A stretch of 64,000 nt of DNA, taken from positions 267,501 through 331,500 of the forward strand of contig JAAOOA010000129.1 in assembly GCA_012861695.1 (NCBI GenBank), in the 5' to 3' direction. Shown here one piece after another: positions 48,601-58,796 of the stretch. A model generated the notes under the pieces. It searched no databases. It was not told where the DNA came from and was given only the letters and a program-made list of their open reading frames with translations. Position 1 is the first letter of the stretch. Each line of letters begins with the position of its first letter. The position numbers and the translations under genes were made by a program. This DNA is from Trematomus loennbergii. Taxonomy: Eukaryota; Chordata; Actinopteri; Perciformes; Nototheniidae.

Positions 48601-51600
48601 AGGTTGTGTATCAAACTAGCAAGTGCTATGGACAGTCTGGCACTAATGTACATTTTTCACAGATTTTGAAGTGACTTTTATTTTGTATATATTGATTGTT
48701 GTGCTTTTATTTATGTCTTAATGTGTGCATATGTATAAAATGTGTTTGAAGATTGACAATAAAAGTTGACTTTCGAGAGAAGGCTATAGAGACAGAAAGG
48801 AGAGAAGTGTGTGTTAAGAGTTATTTATGATTTGACTAAACTGCCAATCTGCCGCTACCACCTGCACGTCATCTCTGATTAACTCAAGATAGCTTGGCAG
48901 TGTGTGGCAGGTAAAGAGAGCGAGGAAGCATAGTGTGAGTGAATTCAGCAGTAATGTAGATGTGCAGCTCCTAAAGACCCTGTGCTTGTAAACGTGAGGC
49001 TGCAGATGTGATAAGATGGTGTCTCACCTCTCCATGTAGCCTGACGGCGATCCATTGAGCCCGTCGAGCCTCTCCTGCAGCGCGGCCAGGATCTGTGGGT
49101 TCTGCATCATCTGCACAGTCAGCTGACGAGCTAACAACACAAACATACGGCGTCAAAAGGGCAATCTGAAGGCAGTTGCATCGTTTCAGGAGCATTTTTT
49201 TTCTCCTGTTTTGATTAGAATTGGACTTGTGGTTGGATTAAATTAAAGGGGCCATATTCTGCTCATTTCAGGTGTATATCAGTATGTAGTGTCTCTACTT
49301 AAAGAGCTGCTGATGCAGGTGTATATCAGTATGTAGTGTCTCTACTTTAAAGAGTCCTCTCCTGCTGATGTTCAGGTGTATATCAGTATGTAGTGTCTCT
49401 ACTTTAAAGAGTCCTCTCCTGCTGATGTTCAGGTGTATATCAGTATGTAGTGTCTCTACTTTAAAGAGTCCTCTCCTGCTGATGTTCAGGTGTATATCAG
49501 TATGTAGTGTCTCTACTTTAAAGAGTCCTCTCCTGCTGATGTTCAGGTGTATATCAGTATGTAGTGTCTCTACTTTAAAGAGTCCTCTCCTGCTGATGTT
49601 CAGGTGTATATCAGTATGTAGTGTCTCTACTGGGACATGTCTCCATGCTTTAATGTTCAAAAAGCTCTTTATTTTTCTCATACTGCCTGTGCTGCAGCAC
49701 CTCTTTTCACCCTCTGTCTGAAACCAGAGCCAGTCTGATTGTTTAGCTTTGAAGTGGGTGGGAGAGCAACTTGTTCCGGAGGAAACTTGGGACGTTATCC
49801 TTTGCAGATCATTAACATGCACAAAGCCTATATAAAAAAAACACACTACAGGAAATGGAAAACCCAATTTCATAATAGGGCCTCTTTAAATTAAAGTAGG
49901 GCGGCGCGAATCATTGGGCCACACATCGGTATCTTTTGGTTTTTAATAATTTACATATCTTATTCGACTTGTGGGTTTCTCAGAGGTTGTTCCTCTGTGT
50001 AAAATAAAGTTGAGGTTTCTTAACAGCAGTTTGCAATGCATGTGTGATACTGAGTTATTTATAACCTCCCGTCAGCTTGCAGACCTTATGCAAAGCTTTC
50101 CTGACTGTGGTTGCGTCCACAGATCATTTGTAGTCTGCCAGCATGAGCCTTCTTTCAAGTCTGGCTTTTAAAAGACTATTCAAACTTGTTATAAATAGAC
50201 GAGGCCAAACAGCCGTCTAAATCTATCCACAGTGAGCCGACAGGAGGCCAATATAAGAGAAGCCCTGTGGATCATTTATAGAGTATCAAAAGGATGCATA
50301 AACAGTCTTAAGATCCCAAAATAAAAACAGATTAGTGTCTGCCATCTCTGAACAGCGCAAAATCATTTCATGCTAATCACTTTTTCTCAGTTAAAGTAGC
50401 AGCCAGTATGCTTCTTCTTGAATAACTTGTACAGACCATCATTTAAACTATTAAATCTGTACTAGGGATGGGAACGATTTTTTTTGGGAGGGGTGCCTAA
50501 GTTGATTACATATGATCAAATAGAATAATTCAATGTATACGACAGTGCCATAGCTAAGTGTGTTAGGTCTAAAGGTGTGTTTTGCTCCGCTCACCGGTCC
50601 CTCACAGCGGGCAGAGCTGATCTCTCTCTCGCGTCCGGTTCTACTTCACTCACGTTTATGTCCAAATCCATCAGATCTAGCTAGTTCGAGCTAATGATAT
50701 GGCTGCTGCCCCTCCCTACACGCAGACTCAAACCTCATCTTATGCCCAAATGCGGCGCAAATGCACTCCGCAGTTACCCCGTTGCAAGGTTCCGGCGAGT
50801 TCACGAGTGTGCTCTTTCCCCCCCCCCCCGCCAACGCTCTCGACACATGAGTGGGCAGCCTAAACAACAATAAGCGCTGCTTGGCAACCGTGTGTGGTGG
50901 CAAATTACAAAGACATTTTGACAGGAGAGATTTAGTTTTGCCGGTATTCAACATATTTTACCGGTCATAGTCCGGTAATTATTTACACTCTAACGGAGAG
51001 TCCTACACAACAGACATGGCGTCAAAACCAAGTTATGTTTTAAGCATGAAAGCTGTAGGCCTATAGCTGTCAACTGTTCAAACTGTGATCACCAGTTCAA
51101 TACATTTCACAAATTCGACTTGGTTTGGATATGTACATTGCGGTTAACCGTTATTTTGGTGATCGAATATACATTTGCTTCCAAATTCCCATCCCTCATC
51201 TGTATCGTTGCGTTTTTTGCAGTACGACTTACCTTTGCTGTTTTCATCTTCTCCCGTCTCCTCCTCTTCCACATCTTCAACATCCTCCATATCTGCCGGG
51301 TCTATCTCAGCCTGGTCTTTGCTGCAGGGAGACAGAGGTCATTGTTACACAGGGGGCATGTTTAGGGTTCATCTTTCACTGGATTTGGCCACCTTGCACT
51401 CTGTTTTGTCGCGTGACCAAGCAATGAACTCTTTATTTATGCTTGGTTGGCTTCAATTATCCCAGAAAAAAGTACAACTGAAGCTTCAAAGAATGTCATT
51501 AAACGTGAATCTATGCAACAGCTGCAGCATGTCTTCCTCAAGGTCACTTTAGTCTGTAATCGAGGAGTAGTTGTCATATAACATGTCTTTAACCCTCCTA

Positions 51601-52731
51601 TTGTCTTCGTGTTCCCCCCCTTACTTTGGTGTTCGCGGTCAAATTTGACCGGTCCCGTTTTAACTGCTATTACATTAACACAAAAACCATTCATCACCAA
51701 ATGTCATGCAACACCCTTTCAAACTGTAAATATTGTATCAGACTACTGGTATACATGAACAACTGCAGTAAATATAAATCAATGGCCAACAGTGAGAGAC
51801 TGCGTCCTTTTCTTGATGCAGTGATGTTACGATCTGCTACTCAAATGTTAGGATCTGAGTTTTGGCGTGGCATCCGAAACAGCCCTAACCTTGATCAAGT
51901 GGTGCAGTGTGACATATTTGTAGGCTACCAACAATTGGAATTGCAAGAGAGCCCCAGCGTCAAAAAGCACAGGTGATCTTTTCCATGAGATTTCGGAAAA
52001 TTAGACGTGTTGAAATCGCACATTAATGATACTTAAAACGTTTAGTTCAGAATGATAATCTCCACATATTCCCCCATTTGTGATTTTGGAAGCGTAAATA
52101 CAATCGCTAAAAGTTATTCTATAAAAGGAACTACAGCACGGTCACATAACCACTGCCAAGCTAAAGGCGGCTAATGTTGTGTATGATGATGTTAAGTCTT
52201 CTAATTTACACTAAATTCACCGTATTTCAGTCCTCTAATAGACGATGCATTTATAAAAGCGTTGACTTTGAGACGAGGGAACCATAAGTGGTCAAATGCT
52301 AACTCATTCCCAGGTTTGAGGCCTCCTTGGGAATAAAGTTACAACAGTAAGATCTAAAAAGGAGTGCACAACATAATGATGCGTTAAAGGTCCTTTCAGT
52401 AAGAACAGTGGATATTGGGCAAAGGTCAATTATAACATTACCACGATGTGACACTGATGATCACTTACAAATAACATTTTCTATAGGAACAAGTTCAAAA
52501 TGACTTCAGGCAAGTTAAATATGGAAAGATACAATAATATTAAACCTCATTTCTTTATTTTTGAGTTATCATCTTGACCTGGCCCAGTTCAGTGATATAA
52601 CAGCAGGTGATTTCCTCTCATCTGTCAGAGACGCCACAAGCATTCGGCTGAAAGAGGAGACAGGTGGCGTTGATGTCAAGTGTTTGACACATCGCTGGAA
52701 GAAGATGTACTTACTTGTCGATGTCTGCCAT
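36612..52731 (-). CDS. nap1l1: Nucleosome assembly protein 1-like 1
   Basis: Histone H2A-H2B chaperone of the NAP family. Coding exons on the - strand: 52731-52715, 51321-51233, 49130-49028, 47944-47803, 47660-47580, 46963-46835, 46255-46185, 46099-45959, 44176-44031, 43851-43832, 43238-43116, 42006-41974, 41473-41423, 36650-36612. All introns are GT-AG and phases agree, giving 394 codons (human NAP1L1: 391). The start MADIDNKDQAEID is characteristic of NAP1L1 rather than NAP1L4. The NAP domain follows (LPKVVKRRVNALKNLQ, FYEEVHELERKYAALYQPLF, DPKGIPEFW). A basic nuclear-localisation-like KKKQKHKGR lies near residue 275. An acidic tail (EDDDDD, EGEEEADEEN) and CKQQ, a farnesylation-type CaaX end, complete it. 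Exon 7 lacks one base at its start and exon 8 has one extra A in a run near 46040, so 46255-46040 is read out of frame. This is an assembly error or a real lesion. Confidence 0.95.
36963..37534. mobile_element. hAT-like TIR element relic in nap1l1 last intron
   Basis: The ends are TAGGGCTG and CAGCCCTA, with neighbouring CGAATA/TATTCG inverted patches repeated several times inside. The terminal octamer resembles hAT transposons. An eight-base target duplication is not recognisable, which fits an old copy. Confidence 0.55.
37535..38212. other. Intron sequence of nap1l1, nothing further recognised
   Basis: AT-rich intron sequence with a LINE-like CATATAAATAAAGTTTGATT stretch near 37790-37815. 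No exon is supported. Confidence 0.35.
38213..38843. mobile_element. MITE with GCGCTTTCACACC ends, copy 2
   Basis: Ends ATAGGCGCTTTCACACC and GGTGTGAAAGCGGCT. It is in the opposite orientation to copies 1 and 3. It shares AACCCAAAGCAGAAGAAGAA and the central palindrome (38568-38608, slightly degraded). It lies in the last intron of nap1l1. Confidence 0.8.
38935..39318. mobile_element. TIR MITE, 384 bp
   Basis: The ends GGGTGTTTCTCAATCGCGAG and CTCGCGATTGAGAAACACCC are perfect inverted repeats of about 22 bp. The interior includes ACGAAGTG and GAGTACGC blocks and no gene. It lies in the last nap1l1 intron. Confidence 0.8.
39840..39980 (+). mobile_element. LINE 3'-tail fragment
   Basis: GCTGCTGCAACAAACAA followed by CCAAATTGGGATTATTAAAG and TTCATTTTATCTTG matches the tail at 6.75 kb. 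Only the 3' end is present. Confidence 0.5.
39982..40752. mobile_element. TTAA-flanked piggyBac-like element, 770 bp
   Basis: The left end is TTAACCCTTAGATGC. The right end, on the other strand, is TTAACCCTTAGATGCATAAG. The subterminal regions are also inverted (CATAAGTGGGTCAAAAAGG against the GGTCAAAAAAGACCCAC region). No transposase frame is present. The TTAA-CCC terminus supports piggyBac affiliation. Confidence 0.7.
42328..42955. repeat. Segmented 20/24/28-bp minisatellite in nap1l1 intron 11
   Basis: Every unit contains GTCGC[T/C]AAGGAG[A/C]GCAG. Units occur in runs: 24-mers ending ACCGTCTGTC, then 24-mers with GGCTGCCTGTC, then 28-mers with ACTGTCGCTCTGTC. Runs of 20-mers GCCAAGGAGCGCAGCCTGTC, 28-mers again and final 20-mers follow. 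On the coding strand of nap1l1 each unit reads CTGCTCTCCTTAG, which resembles a splice acceptor. The array lies between exon 11 (ends 43116) and exon 12 (starts 42006). Confidence 0.9.
43495..43600 (+). mobile_element. LINE 3'-tail fragment in nap1l1 intron 10
   Basis: TGTCTTTTATGCTGCTGCAA, then CAACTGTGGATCAATAAAG and TACTTATCTTATTTTA. This is the best-preserved copy of the tail seen at 6.75 and 39.9 kb. It is antisense to nap1l1. Confidence 0.55.
44395..45035. mobile_element. MITE with GCGCTTTCACACC ends, copy 3
   Basis: Ends ATAGGCGCTTTCACACC and GGTGTGAAAGCGCCTAT are 17-bp perfect inverted repeats. The central palindrome spans about 44624-44667. It lies in nap1l1 intron 8, and it is the best-preserved of the three copies. 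Confidence 0.85.
45230..45765. repeat. ~37-bp minisatellite in nap1l1 intron 8, about 14 copies
   Basis: Units contain ATGTAAGAAGTAGAAAGTAC, AGGTATTTGTGTT and CAA/AAA, with one-base length changes. Some variants repeat at alternate positions (CAACATG against CAAAATG). The unit derives from inside the surrounding ACTTGAGTA-type element. Confidence 0.9.
46325..46395. mobile_element. 71-bp remnant with TAGGGATG/CATCCCTA ends
   Basis: Short inverted ends in nap1l1 intron 6. It is too small to classify. Confidence 0.35.
46411..46800. repeat. Degenerate tandem duplication in nap1l1 intron 6
   Basis: TGTTTTCTCATAAGGC, GTGTCCATAGAGC, CATTTTTCTGAA and TAGCGTCTTTTT occur at about 46411 and again at about 46588. 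Both are followed by CTATAGACAC and a CAACACA block. The period is about 177 bases. The right edge nears exon 6 (46835). Confidence 0.7.
47241..47451. mobile_element. Partial copy of the 21.87-kb TTAA element
   Basis: TTAAGCCCCAAGCCTG starts the copy. It matches the first 200 bases of 21866-22931, including AAAAGGGGTAAATTAATAAT and AGTCAGAATCAATATAGATT, then stops at TGTCCGTCCAAA. It lies in nap1l1 intron 5. Confidence 0.7.
49243..49889 (-). mobile_element. TTAA-flanked element with 57-bp minisatellite
   Basis: The ends are TTAAAGGGGCCATATTCTGC and, on the other strand, TTAAAGAGGCCCTATTATG. Both are bordered by TTAA. Its interior is the reverse complement of the element at 18271, with 5-6 copies of the 57-bp unit. 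It sits in nap1l1 intron 2, about 100 bases before exon 3. Confidence 0.75.
49312..49632. repeat. 57-bp minisatellite, 5-6 copies, inverted relative to 18.6 kb
   Basis: Units read CAGGTGTATATCAGTATGTA, GTGTCTCTACTTTAAAGAG and TCCTCTCCTGCTGATGTT. The first unit (49270-49315) is shortened and diverged. Confidence 0.95.
50463..51196. mobile_element. TIR element relic ending 36 bp from nap1l1 exon 2
   Basis: The ends are TAGGGATGGGAA and TTCCCATCCCT. No coding sequence. The right end lies 36 bases downstream of the exon 2 splice donor on the coding strand. The class may be hAT but is uncertain. Confidence 0.5.
51589..51800 (+). mobile_element. piggyBac-like element, left end
   Basis: TTAACCCTCCTATTGTCTTC is an intact terminus. 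GGTCAAATTTGACCGGTCC follows, then 130 bases matching 14204-14335. The right end was not found, so the extent is a minimum. Confidence 0.6.
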
Positions 52732-55700
52732 TTCAGCTGAGTCTCGAGTGATGCTAAGGAGAGAGGAGGAGGAGGAGAAGTAATACGTTTAGAAACACTG
52801 GATAACTCATGTGATTTTTAAATTACATTTCAGGGTCACCGTCATAGCATTAGCAAATAAATCCTGATGCTAATTATAGGATGCTTAAATTATAACAGAA
52901 GGGTTTTTTTTTGTAGTTTAGTGCAAAAACACTTACATATTACACAGCTAGCATCCGAATAGACTTCTTTAAAATAAGGTCCGATCTGTTTAATACACAT
53001 TTTGTTGGTTCACCTTCAATCTTACATCTTCTACTGGTAATCATTAGAAACAGGCCATTAAAAATGAATCTTTATGGGTCTTCTATTTATAGATTGTTCA
53101 GCTCTGTTGCCCAGTCATGATCCTATACCTGCAACAATATTGCTGTATGTGCAATCCCACCAGGAGGAAATGCATAAAACATGGATATAAAAAGAACCCT
53201 ATGCAGCAGATGAGCTGAACTCAAACCTAGCTAACAGCTGACGATGATCATTATTGACATTGTTTTAATAAACGGCAGCTTTGACATTGATATCAGCGAT
53301 ACAGAAACATTAAAATGCAAGCTGAACCAAAATAAAAAGTCTTCCTGGTGCTTTAAAGTTTCTCCAGGAATTTTCCACAAAAGCATGCAATAAATATTTC
53401 ATCTTAAACCCTTTTCTAGTCATGCATTAAACGCCAATAATATTATATTTGTAGCGCCTCTTAATCCCCATATTGTGCCATCTTTTGCATCTCTCTTGTT
53501 GAATGACAGCTGTACATGTTGAAGTTGTATCTAGATGAGGCCATAACTTCTTCCAAAGAAACACAATGTATATATAGTATATGTCGTCATTGTATTACAA
53601 AATAACTCAAGGCAAGCTGTACTTAAAGTCAAATACGTTTATAAAGACTCACTCTGTTAAACGCCATGCATAACTATAGAAAAACAGGTCTTTTGAATGT
53701 TGATAAATGGAAGAGTTGACAAACGATTATTATACAAAACCCCCCGTTTCTGCCGCTACTTGGACTATTCCACATCGCCTTCTAACAGAAGTACTAATCA
53801 TACTGTTGATCTAATTTAAGAACATTTAATGATTTATAGCGTTAAATAATTGTGATTTCATGAGAGAACTCGGCCAATTATGAAACCTTTTTTGTAGAGG
53901 AAGCTTTTAACTCTTAAACTATCAACTTGGGACCCCCGCAGGTGCTTTTCTCTCATCATTTGTCAATCAATTTGCTTCTAAAAAACGTTATAACACAGGT
54001 TCCCCTTTTTGTTTTGATAGTAAGTGTAAATACTTATGTATAGGAGTCGTGGGGGAAGCCATACACATATGTCCTCAGTCTATAATAATATGCAAATGTC
54101 CTGTAACTTCCTTAAAAGATGATATGCATGTCTTTAAATGACATTACATAACTAATCTTCTGTATTATGTGGCCTACATTCAGCCAATAGAGCGATACAG
54201 CTGAACTACAGAGCTGATGTGACAGCTGACGTTATTCTCCTTCATGCCAAATTATTGATGTAGAAAGCTTTTGGCTGCAGCACACTTAAAAGAAATGTCA
54301 TGTCTCTCTGTTCCAAGATGGGTTATACGATTGCTTTTTAATTAAGGACACACATGATTGCAGTTTAACAATGTATTAACTGCGAGACCAGGCTCCAGCA
54401 TTTCAATCAATGTACATGTCGCAAGTTGTCATAATCATCTAAAAAGCTAAGAGGATTACATTCAAGAGACATGTTTAATAGACAATGAATGAGCTTAAAA
54501 CATGTCATGTTCAGTTTGCAATGTTACTGCAATAGAAAAGAGTATTTTAATCATCTCACACCTGTCACAAAAGTCAATAATTACCAACTAGCTACTGGAC
54601 AATTAATTAAATTGAGATACCTCACTATATTTCAGACAGTACATGTATTTAATACCTTAAGTTCCACCTGGAGTAAATTCACAAGCTACCCTGCAGTATA
54701 CAAAGTAATTCAAACTAGCTGCACCTTTACCAGCTTTGAGAACACTTTCATGATCAATCATTATAAAACATATCATATATATTATTCTGAAATCTGCACA
54801 ATGACTACTTTTACTGTCGCTACTTTAACTATATTTTGATGCCAATACTTTTACTTGAGTAACCTTATGAATGAAATACTTACTTGTAACAGTATTCCTG
54901 CACTCAATTGTCAATGTAACTTACAAAAGGATGTTTAAATCCTCTCACACCTGTCACAAAAAGCCAACAATTACCAAAAAGCCTCTGGGCAATTCCTGTT
55001 TTCCTAGAACTGAAATGCATGTGTTACAGACTTTCTTTTCTTTCTTTTTTTTACTTTCTGGCACATGCCTTTCTCTCCTGATCCTGACCAGCGACCACGT
55101 GTTGCATACACAGGTCTAGCAAACCCATCAATGACTACCAAACCTCCCCTTGTGGATGCCTGTCTGTCTGCACACTGGAGCCACATGTGTAAACTTCATT
55201 TGGATCAAACCTGTCACGTTTACTGTCCCACGTCAAACAATGAAAGTAGCATTTGGTTCCCATAAAAAACAAGCCGAAACAGGCTAGTAACAAGCTAGTA
55301 AACAGGCTAACTTTAGCCGGCCTACCCGGTATTGTCAATGCCTCAATGGGCTACTTAAGCTAGCTTATGTACTGCTAGCTTTATACGCACTATTTGGGCT
55401 GTTTAAGTGGAAAGAACAGCATCAAAAAACAATGGAACATGATATAATATAATATCATCCAGTAAGTACTTAAGTTATAAGCATTAAACAGTGCGAATAA
55501 TGTGTTTAGCTCCCTTAAGCCTAGTCTCCATCCCCACCCTGTTATCATCCTGCAAAAAAAAATTAAGGTCATGTCCTAAAAGACACAAAACACGTGTCAA
55601 CAAATATCGACAGTAACGGCCATTAACTGACGTTCTGTCGACTGTTTAAAAGCACTGATTGTCATAGCAACCCAACGGTAAAGGTTATGAATTATAGCCG

Positions 55701-55889
55701 TTTTTTTTTTTTTGTAATCGCATAATGGTGGAGCCTCAATGGCTGCTGTCTGACTTCACTAGAGGAGGGGGGGAAAGCGGCCTTTCTCTTCCGCCGTTCC
55801 GTTAAAGGCAGTAAATGTACCGTGTGAAACCCCGCACACGGTTCGGGGTGTTGTCCACGGAGCTCGTTAACGGGTAGCGAGTCTCTTAC
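51977..55889. other. nap1l1 introns 1 and 2 flanks; ATG exon at 52753-52715
   Basis: The first coding exon has an acceptor CTCTCTCCTTAG at 52754, 22 untranslated bases, the ATG at 52731 and donor GTAAGT at 52714. The intron upstream holds a duplicated CTCACACCTGTCACAAAA segment (54556 and 54941) and the repeat at 54540-54905. Otherwise nothing is recognised. Confidence 0.6.
54540..54905 (+). mobile_element. ACTTGAGTA-type repeat fragment in nap1l1 intron 1
   Basis: It ends with ATTTTGATGCCAATACTTTT, ACTTGAGTAACC and ACTTACTTGTAACAGTATTC, which is the same family as 44190-45870. A 116-codon frame here is not a gene. Confidence 0.5.
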
Positions 55890-56060
55890 CTTCGCTGTGT
55901 GACCGGAGGTGGTGAAGCGGGGCTGCGCAGTGATGAGGTCCCGGTGGAAGAAAGACACTCCGCTCCGATGGCGGTAAAAGGAAGAGAGATCCCGCCGCCT
56001 GCGCTCATATACATCCGACGTCATCACGTAAACCGGCAGTCACCGTGGCAACGCTGGAAA
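55890..56060 (-). promoter_or_regulatory. nap1l1 untranslated exon 1 and promoter
   Basis: A donor GCGAAG|GTAAGAGAC on the coding strand lies at 55890/55889. Upstream is a CpG-rich, TATA-less stretch with a CRE-like TGACGTCG (56016-56023). An RFX X-box-like GTTGCCACGGTGAC (56039-56052, one mismatch) follows. This suits a housekeeping promoter. The start site is not known. Confidence 0.6.
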
Positions 56061-57879
56061 AGGGGAGGGGCGGAGATGAGGTGCCCCAAAAAGGGGAAGT
56101 ATAAGGGATGAGGGACTACCACCATCATCGTGATTAAATCCTCCTCTTCCTCACCTTTTCATTCTTAATTACACCGTTTTAATTTAATTTTGTATATTTA
56201 AATGTGGTATAAATACTTGTCTTTATTTTTTTTTCATGTTAAACCGTTTTCTTTTTACATTTTCTTTTTATTATCGTTATATTTTTGACCTTCTCCTTCA
56301 ACTTATTTACTTATGTTGTTAATATTTGCACCAACATACACCAAATGTAATCCCTTATATGTGTAAACGTACCTGGCAATAAACTTAATTCTGATTCTGA
56401 TGTTTCCTTGTTTAGCTGATGCTCAAAAAACTCTTAATAAAAGTTATTATTATTTATTTTTATTGTTGCTGTTGAATTACTTACCGCTTGAAACAAACAA
56501 GCCCATTTCCCCGCGGTCAAACTTCTTAAAAGATGTTAAAATACTGTATGTTTTAGCGGAGTAGCCTATTTAATCTGTTTTTATTGGTTTATGTATAACC
56601 TGTGAACAAGTTGACACTGTTTAAAATACACTTAATTGATGGCTTGTGACTTTTTAGTACAACTATTTATATCACATAATTTGTCAACCATCTTTCTTTT
56701 TCCCCCGCTTCCACATCATCAATGTCCTAGTCATTTTTAGTATTTAACTACTTCAAACCTCATGTTCATGTCAATTCAAATCAGTTTCTTTGTTTAGCCC
56801 AATATCACAAATCAGACAATTTCCTAATGAGGCTTTACAATAATTACAATATACAACACTGGACTACTTAACAACTAGTTTAATTGTAAAAAAAATAACC
56901 AAATAAAAAGCAGTACATGAAGTGAAGATAATTATATTTGTGAAAGTGATTTTATGCATGCACTCATTTTGTGAAAGTAAATGTCGGTTCATTTTTCAAG
57001 AAGTGTCATATTTTTTTATAACGTTTTAAATAACAAGTAAGCACCTTCTCTGAACAGAATCCTCTCCTCTGAGTGTGCAGTTATGGCGGCAGATCGCTGT
57101 CAGCAGGATATCTGATGAGCTTCAAACTGAACATGGATCCTGAGAGCGACAGTATTTACATTTCACTTAAGTGCACCAAGCAGAAGTCAGAAAACAGACA
57201 CTGATCTGAGACCTGCTGCAGGGATAAGAATCAGGTTCCTATTAACAATGCCGCAGATTCTAGCCTCAAAATGTCATAGTGGGGTTTGTGTCTGGACCCT
57301 TAGCACTGCCACCAACTTCTCCACTGCTTATGAGAGCAATGAGAAACCTTCAATGTCTGTAAAAACTCATTAAGTCAGTGGGTAACCGAGAATTAGAAAG
57401 CTGTAAACGATCATTAGAAAACTGCACTAAAATTGGTTGGCAGGTAGTGATTATTACTTAATTTCTAAATGTATTTAAGGAGAATTACTCTGAAATGCAA
57501 ACTTTATTTACATTTTTAATTACAGAGCTGTTTAGTAACAACAGGGCATTGTAAAAAGGATTTCCCATTAGATTTTCTCCAATTAACAGCCGTAAAAATA
57601 AAGTATAGCATTACACAAAATGGTAAGATAAGAAGAGTGGTACCACATTTTAAAATTGTATTTACAAAATTGTAAATCGGCTGTAATTTAGAGAAGGTTG
57701 TGAACTTTAAGACCATTGTAGGTAATGGACTAAATTAATTTTGGATCCAAGCTTATAGCTACCAAATTGTTTTCCTTTCCTAAAAGCAATTTGTACATAA
57801 GAAAATAAATAATGTCATGTGTTTATCCGTTTGAATAGAAGAAATTAGCTTTGCACTCCCTGAGTCACTTCTAGTAAGT
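56061..57879. other. Intergenic upstream of nap1l1
   Basis: A LINE-type tail (ACCTGGCAATAAACTTAATT, CTGATTCTGA) ends at about 56400. A dispersed fish repeat (TTAGCCCAATATCACAAATC) lies near 56797. No gene is seen, and the expected human neighbour BBS10 is not in the window. Confidence 0.4.
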
Positions 57880-58750
57880 AAGCTAACATTTTAGAGCTAC
57901 AGCAATAGGTGAAAAATTATTTCTATAGTAGAGATGTGTTGCTAGTCAAGAGCTACACAACATGTCTTGCACTTGCAAAAATAATAAAAGGAAACTAATA
58001 AAACTTGAAATGTTCAGTCTCTACTAGTTCGTAAGCTAACAGCTAATCATGTGTTGCTAGCTAAGAATCGTGCACTTTTGCTAACCCAAACTCTAGAATA
58101 AACCTCCACTTCTAGTTAAAAAAAGCTGACATTTTACAGCTAAAGCAAATAGGTAACAGTTTCCAACTATATTATAAGTACTGAAACAACATCATGTGTT
58201 GCTAACTAAGAGCTACATAACATGTCTTACGTTTTTGCTAACCCAAACTTCTGAACATTTCAGTCACTTCTAGTTAGTAAGATAACAGCTAATCATGTGT
58301 TGCTAGCTAAGAGCTACACTTTATATTTCGTAGCTGCTACATTGTACTGCCATGTGGTAAATGCTTATATGCTGCTCATGCTCTTTCTGCATATCATGTA
58401 TTTATTTTGCTATGTTTATAAATGTCATGTTCTTAAATGTTGTATGTGAGGGACTACGGATGGAAACTAGCTCAAAGCTAAAATCCGGCATTTTACGTTT
58501 TTAAAGCATTATTTGTTTTAAATGTTCATCAATGTGCACTGTCCCTCTTCAAATAAACGATTAAATGAAAAATGAAAAAAACAGGCCTTTTCATTTTTGC
58601 AAACCCAAACTCTAGAAAATATCCTCCACTTCTAGTTAAAAAAAGCTGACATTTTACAGCTAAAGCAACTAGTTTACAGTTTCCAAAGCACTGACACAGC
58701 ATCATGTGTTGCTAGCTAAGAGCTACACGAGAGGCCTTTGCTAACCCGAA
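57880..58750. repeat. Degenerate repeats around GTTGCTAGCTAAGAGCTACA
   Basis: Blocks CATGTGTTGCTAGCTAAGAG, TTTTGCTAACCCAAACT and CTCCACTTCTAGTTAAAAAA recur three to five times at irregular spacing. A LINE-like tail (GACTACGGATGGAAACTAGC, 58440-58570) is embedded. Non-coding. Confidence 0.65.
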
Positions 58751-58796
58751 CTTCAGATTCAAACTATTCAATATTCATTTTATTTGCAGACAGATC

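Noticed and set aside
51626..51976. 116-codon frame as piggyBac transposase
   Set aside because: The first part is non-coding terminal sequence shared with 14.2 kb. The later part shows no recognisable DDD motif.
36612..52731. nap1l1 as a retrocopy or dead gene
   Set aside because: All 13 coding introns have GT-AG sites and consistent phases. Only two single-base indels exist, and they cancel.
55692..56111. Frames overlapping the nap1l1 promoter, and a divergent partner gene
   Set aside because: CpG-rich promoter sequence yields chance frames. No exon with splice sites was found on the + strand beyond 56 kb.
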